A model generated the notes under the pieces. The model was not told where the DNA came from and made no database searches. It was given only the letters and a program-made list of their open reading frames with translations. From Moniliophthora roreri (taxonomy: Eukaryota; Basidiomycota; Agaricomycetes; Agaricales; Marasmiaceae), in NCBI GenBank assembly GCA_001466705.2, contig LATX02000208.1:248001-312000 (forward strand): a stretch of DNA of 64,000 bases, given 5' to 3'. The stretch's first letter is position 1, and each line of letters starts with the position of its first letter. Shown in pieces: positions 1 to 12,056 of the stretch. The position numbers were made by a program, and so were the translations under genes.

Positions 1-80
1 AGACGGGACAGATTGATCTGAGGGGGTTTTATCGGCCATGATGAATGAAAGTGGAAGAAGCCATCGAAGAGGCTTGAAGC

Positions 81-1269
81 TTAATGTGACTTAGTCTTGG
101 TCACGCTTTTGTCGCTGGTACCTGAATAGCTGTTAGGATACGATAGCTTTAGAGAAATGGGCGGTGTTAATGCCGAGCGCTGAGTCATGTCCATCACATC
201 TGTCGAACCCCGGTAGGGTGATATACTTAAGGTCAAGGTTTGTAATGTACATACACTTGTTATTAGCAAATGATGCATTCTCGGGTTTATCCAACTTTGC
301 TTCGAACCGCGCTCGTAGAGAGCCATCATCAATTCGCTCTCGCTGGATAAAGAGGAGTGTATCCATCAGCACATGTCACTAAAACAAACCGATAACTAGT
401 AGACCCACGTACATTGAAGAAGAGAGACCCAAGAGTTGTTCCCCAAAGAAACATTCATTGCATCGTCGACACCATATTGGAAAGGTCCCGAGGGTTTGAG
501 CTCTTTATCCTTTTTTATTCGCATGAAATGATAAACCGTCGGTTTCTGGCCCTAAGGTATCTTTTGTGAGAGGAATTTGTTGAAAGCAGTCGCCGGAGGA
601 GTAGAGGCATCCGAATACACATTGAGGAGAGATTGGTCTCTCGAAGGCGGACAGTCGGTAGAGGCATTGATTATCATCGGCCGCGAGTCGATATAGGTCG
701 CCGAACTTCCTCGGAGTAACGAGAGACCAGCATATCACGTTCCCTGGACGGGTATGCCATTCTGACTTGATTGGACTCGGGAACGCGGGATTGAAGGCAC
801 CACATACGCTCTGAGCCATCGTCAACACTGCACCAAAGGCTAAGAAAAAAAGTGAAAACTCACTCTTTGCTACTGCGTGATACCAGCTCTGCAACGGGGA
901 CGAGAAGGGCATGCCTTGCCTGTTGCAGGCTTGAGCGCAATTCTGCAATATACTCTTGGCTATTTTGGCGTCAAAGCCGGAAGTGTGGTACTCCTTCACA
1001 TTGTCTCCAATGAGACTCAGGACTATTCGTCGGACTTCTCCTTGTGAAGCAGAGGTCAGGAAGAGTGTTTGGAGGGTCTTCCGCCAGCTTTGAGTGTCGT
1101 CCGAGTCTTGCCTACCGATTGATGTAGGCGTTGAAGAGGAAGTGGAAGAGGAAGAATCTAGAGTATTCGATGAAGTGCTAGCTTCGTATAGAGGGGGCGC
1201 CTCAGATGGGACCTGAGATTCGTATGGTAAGGGAGTTTTGCCGGTCATGTTTGGGAGAGGAAAGACCAT
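81..1269 (-). pseudogene. Upstream member of a tandem PPxY-protein pair, probably degraded
   Basis: An open frame at 505-1269 encodes a protein resembling the N-terminal half of the neighbour at 1432-2860. Shared features are a PPxY motif (EAPPLYEA, neighbour DAPPSYE), a Ser/Thr/Pro-rich stretch, a block beginning EVRRIVLSLIGDNVKEY, and a cysteine pair in ILQNCAQACNRQG. The neighbour's block EGHTPIYWAIINRP is missing; the frame instead reads through an intron-like segment near 840-870. A second homologous patch, SLRARFEAKLDKPE, lies at about 250-340 and matches the neighbour's last exon (SLRARLEAKLAKPE), but the region between gives no clean splice model. The function of this family is unknown; PPxY motifs are known ligands of WW domains such as those of Nedd4/Rsp5 ubiquitin ligases. 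It may still be a diverged gene, so the pseudogene call is an inference. Confidence 0.45.
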
Positions 1270-1431
1270 TCAAAGTTTTTAATACGACGACTAGGACGGC
1301 TTTGGGGAGGCGTGTCTCAGATCGAGATATTGTTGAACGTTGACTATGACAAGGATGCTGTGTTATTCCGCTGTGCAAAAAATACATGATAGAATAGGGG
1401 TAGATATGAATTCACGATCCAAGATAGTGGG

Positions 1432-2860
1432 CTAGCAAATAACGCATTCTGCCTCAGGTTTGGCGAGCTTGGCCTCTAAACGAGCTCGTAGAGAATCGTC
1501 AGCGCCGATATATGAGCTACCGCTGGAAGAGGCGAGGGCATATCAGAAATGGCAACTAGGATCGAGGCAACGGAGGGTACTTACGCGTATTGCAAGCTAT
1601 TAGCCATTAGGCTATTCTCCAGAGGTACGTGGATTGAGCTCTGATGAAAAGAGCTTTTGTTTGCCGCCGAGAGCTGGTCTCGAGCCTGCAGCCGTAACGA
1701 AATTGTGGGTTTAGGCTTTGGCTGACTTGCTCTACCTGCTAGACTGCCAAAGAACGACGTTGAAGCGGGTACGGGAGTGGAAGGCGATGGCTGGGAATCA
1801 ATGTCAAGGAGAGATGAATCTCCAGGCGGTGGAACGTTGAGTGAAGCATCGGGTATAAGTATTCGTGAGTCTATCCAGGTCGGAGGACTGTTCTCCAAGA
1901 GTGAAAGTTGGATATACCACGTCCCGGTACGAGGTATAGTATGATGAACGTGATCTTTTTGCGAAACACAAAAGGCAAGCTTCCACATGCGACCTAAAAT
2001 CAGAAGGCGTTAGTTCGTTGATTCGACCTGGGCAATATATAAAAAAACTCACCTCTAGCAATGAATTCCACACCAACTTCTTTCGACACCTTCATTCTCT
2101 TCTGGAACTGCATCAACTTCAAATCTACCACGAAAGCCCCCTCGTCTCCGGGTACATTCACCACCTCTACCTCATCCGGTATCGTTCCTCGGAGAACCAT
2201 CTGATCCGTCCCAGAAAGAGGCGCAAACTCTGGCGAAAGCCTCAGTCTCTGAAAGAGCGCCTGGTCAGACGTGTTCAGGCATGCCAACCGTATCTCCGAG
2301 AGCGTAACAGGCTCTAACGGGGCCGAAAACGACAGTAACGACATCAAGAGGTCCGACGAGCCTGCCGACGAAGGCGAAGGTGAGTCTAAAGGTCGATTAA
2401 TGATTGCCCAATATATCGGAGTATGGCCTTCAATCGACTTTTCCTGCAGTAACGAAGAAAACAATATCCCTTGTCCTGCACATGCTTCAGCGCAACTTGA
2501 GAGAATGCTCCTGGCTGCGGAAGATTTTGATTCATCTGCATTGCTGTACTCCTTCACCACGTCCCGTATGATCCCCAACACTGTCGTTCGTACCTCTCGA
2601 GAGGTACGAGACATCCCAAAACTACCCCACCAACTGCTTGGTGCCTTTCCTTTCCCCTTTGACCCGAATCCTTCAGGTCTGATTCCTGGAGATCCTCCTA
2701 TCCCATCCTGTCCGCTTCCCTGGTTTTGCTCAACTATGGGAGCTTTGGTATCGTGAACGGCTGAACTCGATGGTCTAGTATCGTGAAGGGTTTCGTACGA
2801 GGGAGGAGCGTCAGATGGGTCGATATCGTCGGGAAATTCAGTCGAGTTCTTGTAAATCAT
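1432..2860 (-). CDS. PPxY-motif protein, uncharacterised family, 3 exons
   Basis: Three exons at 2860-2053, 1993-1585 and 1522-1432 splice in phase (introns GTGAGT..TTTTAG and GTAAGT..TTCCAG) into about 435 residues. The N terminus carries DAPPSYE, a PPxY motif; a Gly/Ser/Lys-rich linker follows, then a helical block (SREVRTTVLGIIRDVVKEY, SCAEACAGQG) and an ankyrin-like patch EGHTPIYWAIINRP near residue 150. The second half reads as a mostly beta region (RMWKLAFCVSQKDHVHH, GTWYIQLSLL), a Pro/Ser-rich linker, and a short charged C terminus ending in CVIC. No signal peptide or membrane segment is seen. I do not recognise a named domain. The PPxY motif suggests, by inference only, binding to a WW-domain protein such as an Rsp5-type ligase. 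It sits 163 bp from its broken tandem copy and on the same strand. Confidence 0.7.
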
Positions 2861-5800
2861 GATGGTGGTTTTCGATCAAGCCAGCGGCGAGCGTTGGTAT
2901 GTAGATATTTGGAGGCATGGGGAAGAATTTGGACATTTGATCGCAGTCTCGCGGCATATGCTGCCCTGACCGCAGCACGTGGGACCACGGTGGGCCTCTG
3001 GCAGTGCATTCTTGAGAATCTCAACAGCATGTCATTACTGGACCACTTAATTATTAGCCTAAATCCAGTAGTACCCCAATTATGGGCAAGCCCCTGAAGA
3101 TGCCAGCCAAGGCCAGGCCGATAGTAAATAGTACTTATCAGATCCTTCATCTCAACCAACCGATTCTAAATCTCTTGCCTAGAGCCGACCGTCTTTGGGC
3201 TGAGTATTCTCCCTCGCAGTAGGTGTGTAGCCAATGCCGGGCCACAGGCCCAGATTATTATCACATACTATATATTTGGGGCGCCGTCTACATACGCCGG
3301 ACAGAAGTTTCGACTGTGTATTTGACCCACTGCATCTCATCTTCAACCAGCACCACCCAAAAGCCGTCTGCGTCATCTCTTCCTCGCCCCTTGCCCCTTG
3401 GACTCGCTCCCCCGGTTGAATGAAATCACACCTCCGGACAAGGAACGAAGGCGAAACGCTCTTCAGGGTGACCATGCTAGATCCAGGCGCGTGTAATACA
3501 AGAATGACGGAACCATAGCCATCGAGGAAGTACTATGTCCATGGCATTCTCTACGGTTTTGGTCTTTTCGATGGGCGAGCGGCAGAGGAAGAGAAAACAC
3601 CTGTAACACCGAGGATCAGCACGTGAAGGCAATCCGCAAAAGAACGGTACACGTACCCAAATCTCGGGCTGAAACGAGACTTCTCGTGTTGACTGGTACG
3701 TCTTCGTCTTCATCGGCGTCGTGAGCTTCGGATGCTGTATCACTGATGATGAACATTTGAACTTCCTGACAGAAAAAAGATGCACGTACCCAAAGTCGAG
3801 CTGTCGACTCGCAACATCTCCCGAAATTGAGGAGCGTTGCACCCACGATCTACGTCTTGGCTCCAATAGCTCTTTTCTCACTCTCACCGCCTTCACCAGG
3901 TTTCTTCGCCGTATCACCAAAGCTAGTACGATGCCCAGTGTTCATCCAATGTCATATCTCTGTTCTAGACGCTCGTACTTCTCCTAAATCATCCCAGGTA
4001 CGACATTCAGACAATGAGAGCTAGTGACTCAGCACATTGAGTGATAGCACGGTGAGAGTATGAGCTATTCGAGGCAGTATGGTTCCTCAACATGGTCTGG
4101 CCCACGACAACCGGCATGGAGACGCGGTGCCCGTACAGTTAATATGGCACCTAAAACACCGTGTTATATTATACGACTATAACTTCCGAGGAAGTTTGAA
4201 ACATACCAGAACCTGCATCGTCTTCAGCTAGTGCACCGTACCGAACTCGAGGATATGATCAGCTTCTGATACTATAGTGAGATGGGCTGGGAGTGCCCGG
4301 GCCCACAGCGCCCGGAACCCGCCAGAGCAACTCTTCGGTCCTGTTCTCCAGCGTAGTTCGGTCTTTCAATGCTTAGCTAATACCAGGAGCATCTATAACA
4401 TCGGGGATTAGCATTTGAGCCTGAGCAAAAGCTGATACACTTACCAAGGCCACGGGCGTTCCTGGCTGATATGAGCCGAAAGAACGAAGGGAATGTGTCG
4501 TCGAATGCGTACACTATTTTGACCTTCCCGTGAGCATCGTGCAGAACACATTCAGCAGGAGAAGTCCGGGGTCAGTTCTGGTCAGTTCCTACATTACCGA
4601 TAGTGAGCATATGGAGGTGGCCACGAGGGAGATGTACACGTACTCGTGGAAGAAATACTAGAGCATGGAATCTTTATAAAGGTACACGTTTTCGCTAACA
4701 ACGTATACCGCTCATCCGTGCCTCGCATATTGCTTGAATAGCCCGCACAGTCCTTAGCAGTGTCACCTGTGGCACCGATGATTACCACGCAAATTTCATC
4801 CGTGAAGAAAAGACACCCGCACATACCCGAATTGGGAATCCTATTTCCCTCAACTGAGGTGCGTCCGTCAGTATCGTGCCCTCATTTTCCGAGAGTAATA
4901 TAGGCTGCGAACATCACCAGACCCAACTTCTAGCTGAAGAGCCACCGGGCCCGCTACAATTGGGAGTAGGGAAATGGTTTATGTTCAGACTTCAGAGAGA
5001 GCGTGTGCGCTGAAGACAAAACGATGTGAGAGTTCTAAGCGAAAGAAGATGACCGAAACACACCCATGCTCTGCCACCAGGTGTCACTTATACATATCCA
5101 ATATTCCCGGATACCTCTAGCTAGCACTCCTTGCCGTTTGAGACGTCGAGAAAAGGCTTCAGGCTACGGATATCTTGATCAGATTCCGCCCCGTCAAGCA
5201 AAAGGTACAGACATACGAGGTGTTGTCAAGCAGTTTCTTGCAGGAAAACGACTGGGAAACCGATCAACATCGAACCGCATTAATGCTTCGGGAAGTTATC
5301 TAGGAAAAAAAAAATGGATGCGTGGGTACTAGTGAAGAAAAAATTGGAGAAAAACGTACCGAATTTTCCTGCCGGCCATCTATATGCTCTATCTGAGCTC
5401 TACGTTCATCGACATCGAGTCTCGAGAGGATGATGCTCTTGAGTCGTCACGTATGAATGTGGAAGGGATGGAGCATGAATCGGGGTCGCGGCGCGGGAAC
5501 ACGGAGATGCGGACCTTGCGCTGACCTTGGTGCCGGGCGGCCGGACACTCCGGCTTGCATTGAAACCGCGACTATCTCCCCGCCCTCAGGCTACCTCAGA
5601 GACCCCATGTACACAGGCGAACCAGTTACAGTGACCGTTCGAGCTCACAACGCGGTACGCCCATGATACTGTTTATGATCAAACGCACTGACAGAGTTTC
5701 GGCTCCAACTCCCCAGTCTCATTGCTTTGTCCCGATTTGGGAGAGAAACAAGGCTGCAGAAAAAAGGGTTACTGAAGGTACTGGATTTTCTCCTCAATTT

Positions 5801-6170
5801 CCATTGATACGCGGACTCGAACCTGATGTTCACTCTCGCTATGCTGGATACCGCTCGACCGCTTACCAGAACGACGTCAATATTACCTGCATCATCTATC
5901 AAAACCAAAGACTTCTTGGTGGGGAATTAGAATTTGCGCTACTATCCATCCAGCTGCATAGCCTCACTAATCGGTAAACTGCATTCCTCGTCAAGTTCTC
6001 TTGATCTACATTCAAGTGGCCCAAGAACAAGAATTCGGGAACTTGCAATGATAGCTGCATTCCTGGTCCGATATACTGTCGTCTCTATGGATCTCGAAGA
6101 TTGATTCAACAATCGCGAGGGAAATAATCTCCTTAAAGCACTACATCAGCGTTGCTGTCCATCGTGAATC
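2861..6170. other. Gene-poor interval
   Basis: No convincing gene. Many splice-like GTACGT/ACGTAC strings occur on both strands between 3,600 and 5,700. One plus-strand candidate exon at about 5572-5652 (YLRDPMYTGEPVTVTVRAHN) lies between TCAG and GTACGC, but I could not extend it to a start, a stop or a recognisable family. Open frames such as 3477-3920 (minus) have no detectable similarity to families I know. Confidence 0.4.
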
Positions 6171-6500
6171 GGAACCTAAAGACTGGCTTATCGAGCAAGA
6201 ACATTTATTCCTGGTATGATCGTCGCCTCTCGGGCAATGCTGAAATGGTGGTTGTTTATATCCGATATCTCTAAAGAAATGCAGCCTATCTTAGGAAGGA
6301 AGAGCGCAGCTGCCATCGAATGAATAGGTGCATCTCCCCGGTGCTGAAACGGTTGTTCCCATCAGTTTCATCATCCAGATTTCGTGGGGACATATTCTTT
6401 CTTCATAGTAGAAGCCTCCTGTTGAATCCAGAAACTCGAAGAATGCTTGATAAACCTCCTCGTCAAAAGTCCATATCAGCAATTTCGAAGTTACTCCAAG
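6170..6500 (-). pseudogene. GT15 (KRE2/MNT1) mannosyltransferase pseudogene fragment
   Basis: The minus strand encodes pieces that line up with exons 9-10 of the intact GT15 gene at 12,057-13,786: WSNFEIADMDF, then VYQAFFEFLDSTGGFYYE, then GDAPIHSMAAALFLPK, then DIGYKQPPFQHCPRGD and KCSCS. The pieces lie in different frames. One base is lost right after the MDF codons, another after ALFLPKI, and the splice donor after FYYE, which is GAG|GTTAGT in the intact gene, here reads GAA|GAAAGA, so its GT is gone. Sequence upstream (6,500-6,750) gives no recognisable N-terminal exons. This is a dead 3' fragment of a second GT15 copy. Confidence 0.8.
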
Positions 6501-6750
6501 CTGTAGACCATGAGTTACGAGTAGAGATATCGACCCAGTCCCCTTACAACCCCGAGTCGCCCTGAACCAGTCACGTTGGTTTCGTCTCCGCCATGAAAGC
6601 TGGTCGGGAATTCATCCTGTAAATACAGTACAATGTCAAAACGGCCGAGGAAATTGTCTCCGAGATGTCTATAGCCCAGGTTATTCATCTACTCTACCCG
6701 AGATTAGGTATTCCTATAAATTGAAGGGGTCGATATGATTTACAACTTCA

Positions 6751-8013
6751 TCAAGCTTCGCCTGACGGTGTCAATGACAACTTGAACGCAGAATTCCTGC
6801 CTCGTATGTTATTTATCGCGTCTTCGTCAAGCGCCACTCCAAAGAGCTCTCGAATAAGCTTCACCCTCTCTTCCTCGCTCACCAGCACCTTTACCACCTC
6901 CGTCTTTCCACCGATATGCTTCTTTACCATATCGCCATAAAGAGTATAATACCCCAGCATCCGACTGCTCACATCCCTTCTCTCGTATTCCTCTTCGTCG
7001 TTGGCTGGAATCACACCAGCAGCAACGACCTCGGACGAGGAGAGCCAGAAGTACTTGATAAGTGCCACGGTGGATTCGAATGGCGAACCATAAGGGTGCA
7101 CCGAGCAGTAGAAAGATGAGAGTATGAAATCTTCGAGGAAATACTCCGTCTCGCCGAACATGTATAATGTTTTCCATTGCTCAAAATTGGCATCGTCGGC
7201 CTTCCGACGAGCAACTTGTAGAGCCCAATCTGTAGCTGGCGTATCTGTAACGTCGAGGATAAGAACATGTGCATAGTTCAGACGCGATATACGTACTCAA
7301 GCTTGAACGAGGATGTTTTATCTTCCTCAATCGGTGCAGTTCTGTGGATGTAGTACCCTCGACAACATTACTCTCGGAAGACGAGAGTAAGATGGGCCGA
7401 GTAAGGCCAGCACCACCAAAACCTGGATCTACGAGGTAGGTCTCGTTACTCCCAGGTATTGGCTGCACGAACAGCACGAGGTGAACTAGGGGTGAAAAGG
7501 TGGGCGCCTCATTAGGTATTTGAGCAGAGTTGACGCGTGCGAGTCCCGCGTAAGCCCTGTAAACACGTTTAGCATGCCAACACTGGCGAAAAGATAGGAA
7601 GACTAACCGATACCCCAAACCCCTCAACATCCATAGAAAAAGACTGGTCTTCCCAAAGCAATAAGACCCGCCCGCTTTCTCTACAACAATTCGCTGAAAA
7701 AGCGCATCGGGTTCCACATTGATACGATGATTTGCTGAGCTAAACACACTTCACAGTTAGCTTCATTCCAGAAAACGACACAGAAGACCGACTAATGAAT
7801 CAGCGTTGATTCGAAGGGCACCTTGACGAGGTACAGCCGGTTGAGAGTTGTTAGATTCTTTAATGTTGCACCAAACTGGTCATTTTCGATAGACGTCTTG
7901 ATGGTATCATCCACCGGGAACTGGATGAAATCGAGCCAAGCAAGAACTTGGGCTTTGGTGCATGGTGATGCTTGAGGTTCAACGAAGGCGCCAGAGGAGA
8001 GCGTACTCGTCAT
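6751..8013 (-). CDS. Arylamine N-acetyltransferase
   Basis: Four exons at 8013-7793, 7739-7608, 7556-7297 and 7244-6751 join in phase into about 368 residues, somewhat longer than the usual 280-330 of the family. The enzyme transfers acetyl from acetyl-CoA to arylamines or hydrazines through a Cys-His-Asp triad. The sequence shows VPFESTLIHYS (the family's VPFEN..LHYS motif), then GGSYCFGKTSLFLWMLRGLGYR with the catalytic Cys, VHLVLFVQ with the His, and YLVDPGFGG with the Asp. The C-terminal part (TPATDWALQVARRK, EYFLEDFILSSFY) also fits. The E and N usually found in GGxCxExN are replaced by G and T/S here. It is most likely cytosolic and involved in detoxification of aromatic amines, as reported for NAT genes of some plant-associated fungi. 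The start at 8013 is the first ATG in frame before the LDFIQFP motif. Confidence 0.9.
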
Positions 8014-8938
8014 CTTCTGAGGAAATAATTAAGAAGGGTGATGAGATAGATCCGAGTTTTTCAACGTCGGTTGACATGAGGATTCGGCAGATCCTATCCA
8101 CTGTACCCCAGAACTTCCCGCGCCAAGCGCATGTTTTCTTGACGCCATTGGCTAGGAACCTCGTGCTAGATGCCGGGATGAACGTGTTTGCTGACGCGAG
8201 CACACTTGGAGCCTGTGAGTAAGCGGAACTCTCAGTAAACGGACGACAGACACTATGACATACTCGTTCCCGAAACAAATGCTCGAGGTAGTACCTTCGT
8301 TAATAAAGCCAACCCTTTTGGCATATTCTCCATCTTCTTCCCCAAAAAACAACTGAGAAAACTAGCGCTAGAATAACACTGAGGAAAACCGGCTATTATG
8401 AATGCGATAAAATCTTGATGGAGGACGCAAGAGACAAGGCGGAGATGAAGGGCCCAGTTAGTAAGGCAGCACGTGTACCCATATCCGAAGGATTTCTTCG
8501 GCCGAGAAACACTTCGCTCAGCTTTTTTCCTCTACCCACTAAGCGAGTCAAAATCATCGAGTCGTCGGTTACTTGGCCACTTGAGCAACTCGGCGGCTGT
8601 AACCCGTCTGGATCCTCCTGACACCTGCCAATCCGCTACTAGGCAAAGTCGGTGTGGTATCACGCCGGCTTTGCTTCAAGCCCGGGGAACGACGAGACTC
8701 GAAGGCTACACCACCAAACCTGTATGCTACATTTCGCATCCCCGCAAATGCGCCCGGTTTCGTGCTACCACTCACCGCCTACTCATCGTGGCTACCTTCA
8801 ATTGAACCAGAGGTTCTCTCGGCCATTCCATGAGCTACACGAATACCTCTTCGTGAATGAGTAGGACTACGATTCAAACTTTGAAGTAACGGAAAAATCT
8901 TTTATATCCGCCATCGATTCTGGTACGAAGGAGGTGGT
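8014..8938. other. Intergenic interval upstream of the NAT gene
   Basis: No open frame here shows family features. It should contain the promoter of the NAT gene and the 3' end of the GH76-like gene; I see no clear TATA box or repeat. Confidence 0.4.
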
Positions 8939-10934
8939 TCACCTTTCCGGCTGCAACCTCAGACCCAATAACTGTACCAACTCCTCCGTGGTCATCTCGT
9001 TTTGAGGAGGGTTCGGAGGATGCCGTGACGTTCTTGAACTCGACTGGTTATGCGAATGATTGTTTGAGGCGCTTGGACGTTTATTCGATGTTTCACTGGC
9101 AGGCGTCAGTCCTCGATTCTTTTCAGGCCTCCAGCGATCAATAGGATAGGCTTGGTCTGAAGAGGGCTGAGTACTGTCTGATTGAGTACGTGTCTTGACA
9201 CCGTGACGTGGAACTGTCGAAAGTGCGTGATTTGTTACCTCCATTGGTGGTTGCCTGGTCGAGTAACGTGTTATACTTCAAATTAAACGCGTAAGTGCTG
9301 CTGGACATTCACGTAAAGCTGTAAGGCTTACCTGGACAGCAATATAGCTCTTGAAATAAGAGTGGATAGCAAAGTCTCGTGCAAGGTGGGTATAGGCAGT
9401 GAACATGCCAAGGAGTAATCCGGCATCAGCCTAAGAGTGCATTAAGGATACAAGGCGGAGGAGATCACCAAGAATACTTACTGGCTCGAATCGCTATGAT
9501 TCCCTGGTTATCATGCCATTCCGTATTATTCCTCGTAGCGAAATGGTGTGTTCGAGTCTAAAATATCGAATTCATTCGGTCAGGCAAGGATACTGGGACA
9601 TCATACGTACCGTTGAATGACGGTATCGTTTGGTGAGATGGACACCATCATTGCTAACCCCTCGATGAGACAGCCGGTGTTCGAGGGCTTGGTCGTTTCA
9701 TTGGTCAGAACCTGGCACGGATTGCTCCGGTTTACGGACGTCCTCCATTGGACCAGAGCATCAGTGCTGTACAAGTGCGTAAGAATGAAATCAATATGCG
9801 GAATTAAGAGCAGTTCCGAGGTAGGTCGTATTTTGCGTTATCTCGGCGAGTAGAATCGAGGGTCTGATGGAATCGTTTGAATATATTCATCCTGATTCCT
9901 GAAATCCTGGCTCAACTGATTTATCTTAAAAATCGCCTGCGGTAATGTGAACACCCGAAAATAGCGGATCTGTAAGAGGCTTACCCCGTATCTGATGCGT
10001 ATGTAAACGTGTCCTCCAAACCGGTCTGCAGAATAGTGCCAGTGAGCCTCGACTTTGAGGCAGGCTTTGATTTCACGCTCACCGCTAATCCTCCTATCAT
10101 AGAAATCGCTGAAAGGACAAAATTCAGGTGAATGAATGAAAACCGAGGGTATAAATACTCACCGTTATCACACTTGCTTTGTGCATCGAATGCCTTTTCA
10201 ACTCTCGGGGTTTGGATAGCGGGTGGAGCGCTTGTATCGACAAAGGTATAATTCCTTCCAACTCCCCATGATTTCACAGCAAAGTCGAGGTATTTTGCAT
10301 CTTTATACGCAACATATGCGCGTGCAGCTGTGTAACTGTTCAAGCTGGAGTAGAAAACGTCATTGCTGCGAAACATTGAATGCCGAGTGAAATTCGTACA
10401 GGTAATATGTGATCTGGTTGTGGAACGCACCCTATCGGAACTTTAACTTGACTAAAGACTGAAATCGACTAACACTACAGGCGATAAGTTCATATACTGA
10501 GGGATGCCGCTGAGGTTACCAACTTTGCTAACTCCTTGGGACGTGTGGGACCGCTTCGAAAATAAGCACCTAGCTGATCTTTGTATCTTGTCTGGTTTGT
10601 GAATAAGTCAAATTCTTCCAGTTGGGAATAGAAGGGAGCCGTACAAAGGTCTGTCGAGATGATGTAGTCATCTGAATTGAGGCAAGAGCTATATTCAAGA
10701 CACACCAGTCTTGAACGCATAATTCAGCCCCATGTCTAACGTGGTGCTCGCGGGATCAATTTGCTCTTCTAAGCCAATATCGATGGTGTTTCTAACCGGG
10801 ATGAGTCGTCAGGGGATCGGACATTGTAAACATCAACATACCCTCCAAGAACACGGAGTTACTGAGTGAGCGACGCCTTCGCAAGTGCAAATAAGAGCGG
10901 CCAGCGCGTACAGTATCACATAACGGCGTCGCAT
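8939..10934 (-). pseudogene. GH76-like (alpha-1,6-mannanase-like) secreted glycosidase, damaged
   Basis: The start at 10934 gives MRRRYVILYALAALICTCEG, a clear signal peptide. Exons then read FYSQLEEFDLFTNQTRYKDQ (about 10,560-10,640), AARAYVAYKDAKYLDFAVKS (about 10,260-10,330), TGCLIEGLAMM (about 9,660), WHDNQGIIAIRA and LLLGMFTAYTHLARDFAIHS, in the order expected of the basidiomycete GH76-like family. The segment at 8939-9244 encodes EMTTEELVQLLGLRLQPER, which resembles the cytosolic tail I recall for such proteins after a membrane segment. Against a working gene: a two-base loss between LNSAY and IDFILTHLY (about 9,800), an exon junction near 9,480 that does not keep phase, no membrane segment between the catalytic part and the tail, and a frame change there. 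Members are thought to act on mannans or other wall glycans. Sequencing error rather than decay is possible. Confidence 0.6.
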
Positions 10935-12056
10935 TTGACACTTTCAAGTCAAGGGATTGGGGAAAAGGGAGAATGCACAAGAGCGTAGTCTCTTCGCTGC
11001 CATCAGTGTCTAACGCAGTTGTTCATCACCGTGATCGATATCAGTTTTTGGCGTCCCGTTGCTGTCCCTGAGAGACAGGTTACAAAAAAGCGCTCTGATT
11101 GCGGGTGTCCTGCGAAGAGGTCGCTCAATACCAAGTTGAATTTGCCCCTAGAAAGGAAATACTTGAGTTCACGATTCCGGCAAGAAATAACAGTAAAAAC
11201 GCCAGTCCTCCAGTCAACGCCAAAGAGGGTGCTGGCCAGTTGAGGACAACCGAATAATGGAGAGTCATCTCAACACAAAGTCCAGCATCGGTGTGTCATT
11301 ACATGTCAGTAATATGGATCGGAGGGATATGTTTTTCACGTTTGATTCCTGGAATGTGTGTGTTTGTTTTCGCAAGATAAGCACAGCAGAAGTCGAATGA
11401 CAATCAAGTCATACCTAAGTATCTTCCACGCAGACACTATTCTTGGACGAGTATGGGGAACATTAGCTCCACGTTGGTATGGTTTTCACCAATAGTTCCC
11501 ACTGTCTGGACTCACCTCTGCTTCTGTGCTCTCCACCTTCACCCGAATAATCTCCTTGTGTACCCCTACTCATACTTGGGCGATAATAGGAAGGTAAAGC
11601 TTGAGTTTGCCAAACGACGGGTTATAGATAGCATTCAGAATGCCGGAGCAGTCATGATGGGGCTGAATAAAAGTTGACGCATCTTGATGGGAAAAACCGG
11701 CCCAGTTTCCATGCCAATCCGGTGCTTCTGCTGCATCTCCTGCCGAGCCTCCGAACCTCTTCTTGTCTTCCGCAGTCATATCCGCGAGCGACCGCACGGA
11801 CTACTACACAACTCCTAGGCCTCCGCTCAAAGTGTCGACCAAGTACAATCCATATTTTACCACAAAAAGCTATGCAATTTCGTGGATCAAAATCACGCAG
11901 AACCGAATTGCCACGGCATCCAATGACGCGTATATCAATTAGGACGCCCTTCTAGCACCCGTTAGCTCCACAGCTGAAGACAGATCTAGATAAAAATATC
12001 TTATGTCTTCCCAAGAAGCTGCTGTGTGATAATCATTCTTACTCCTCCTTTCTACC
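10935..12056. other. Intergenic interval between GH76-like and GT15 genes
   Basis: The two genes are divergent, so this 1.1 kb should include both promoters. Open frames at 11,453-11,955 on either strand show no family motifs. No repeat recognised. Confidence 0.4.

Noticed and set aside
5560..5660. Possible plus-strand exon between TCAG and GTACGC
   Set aside because: Good splice-like ends but no start, stop or family could be attached; kept only as a note in the gene-poor interval.
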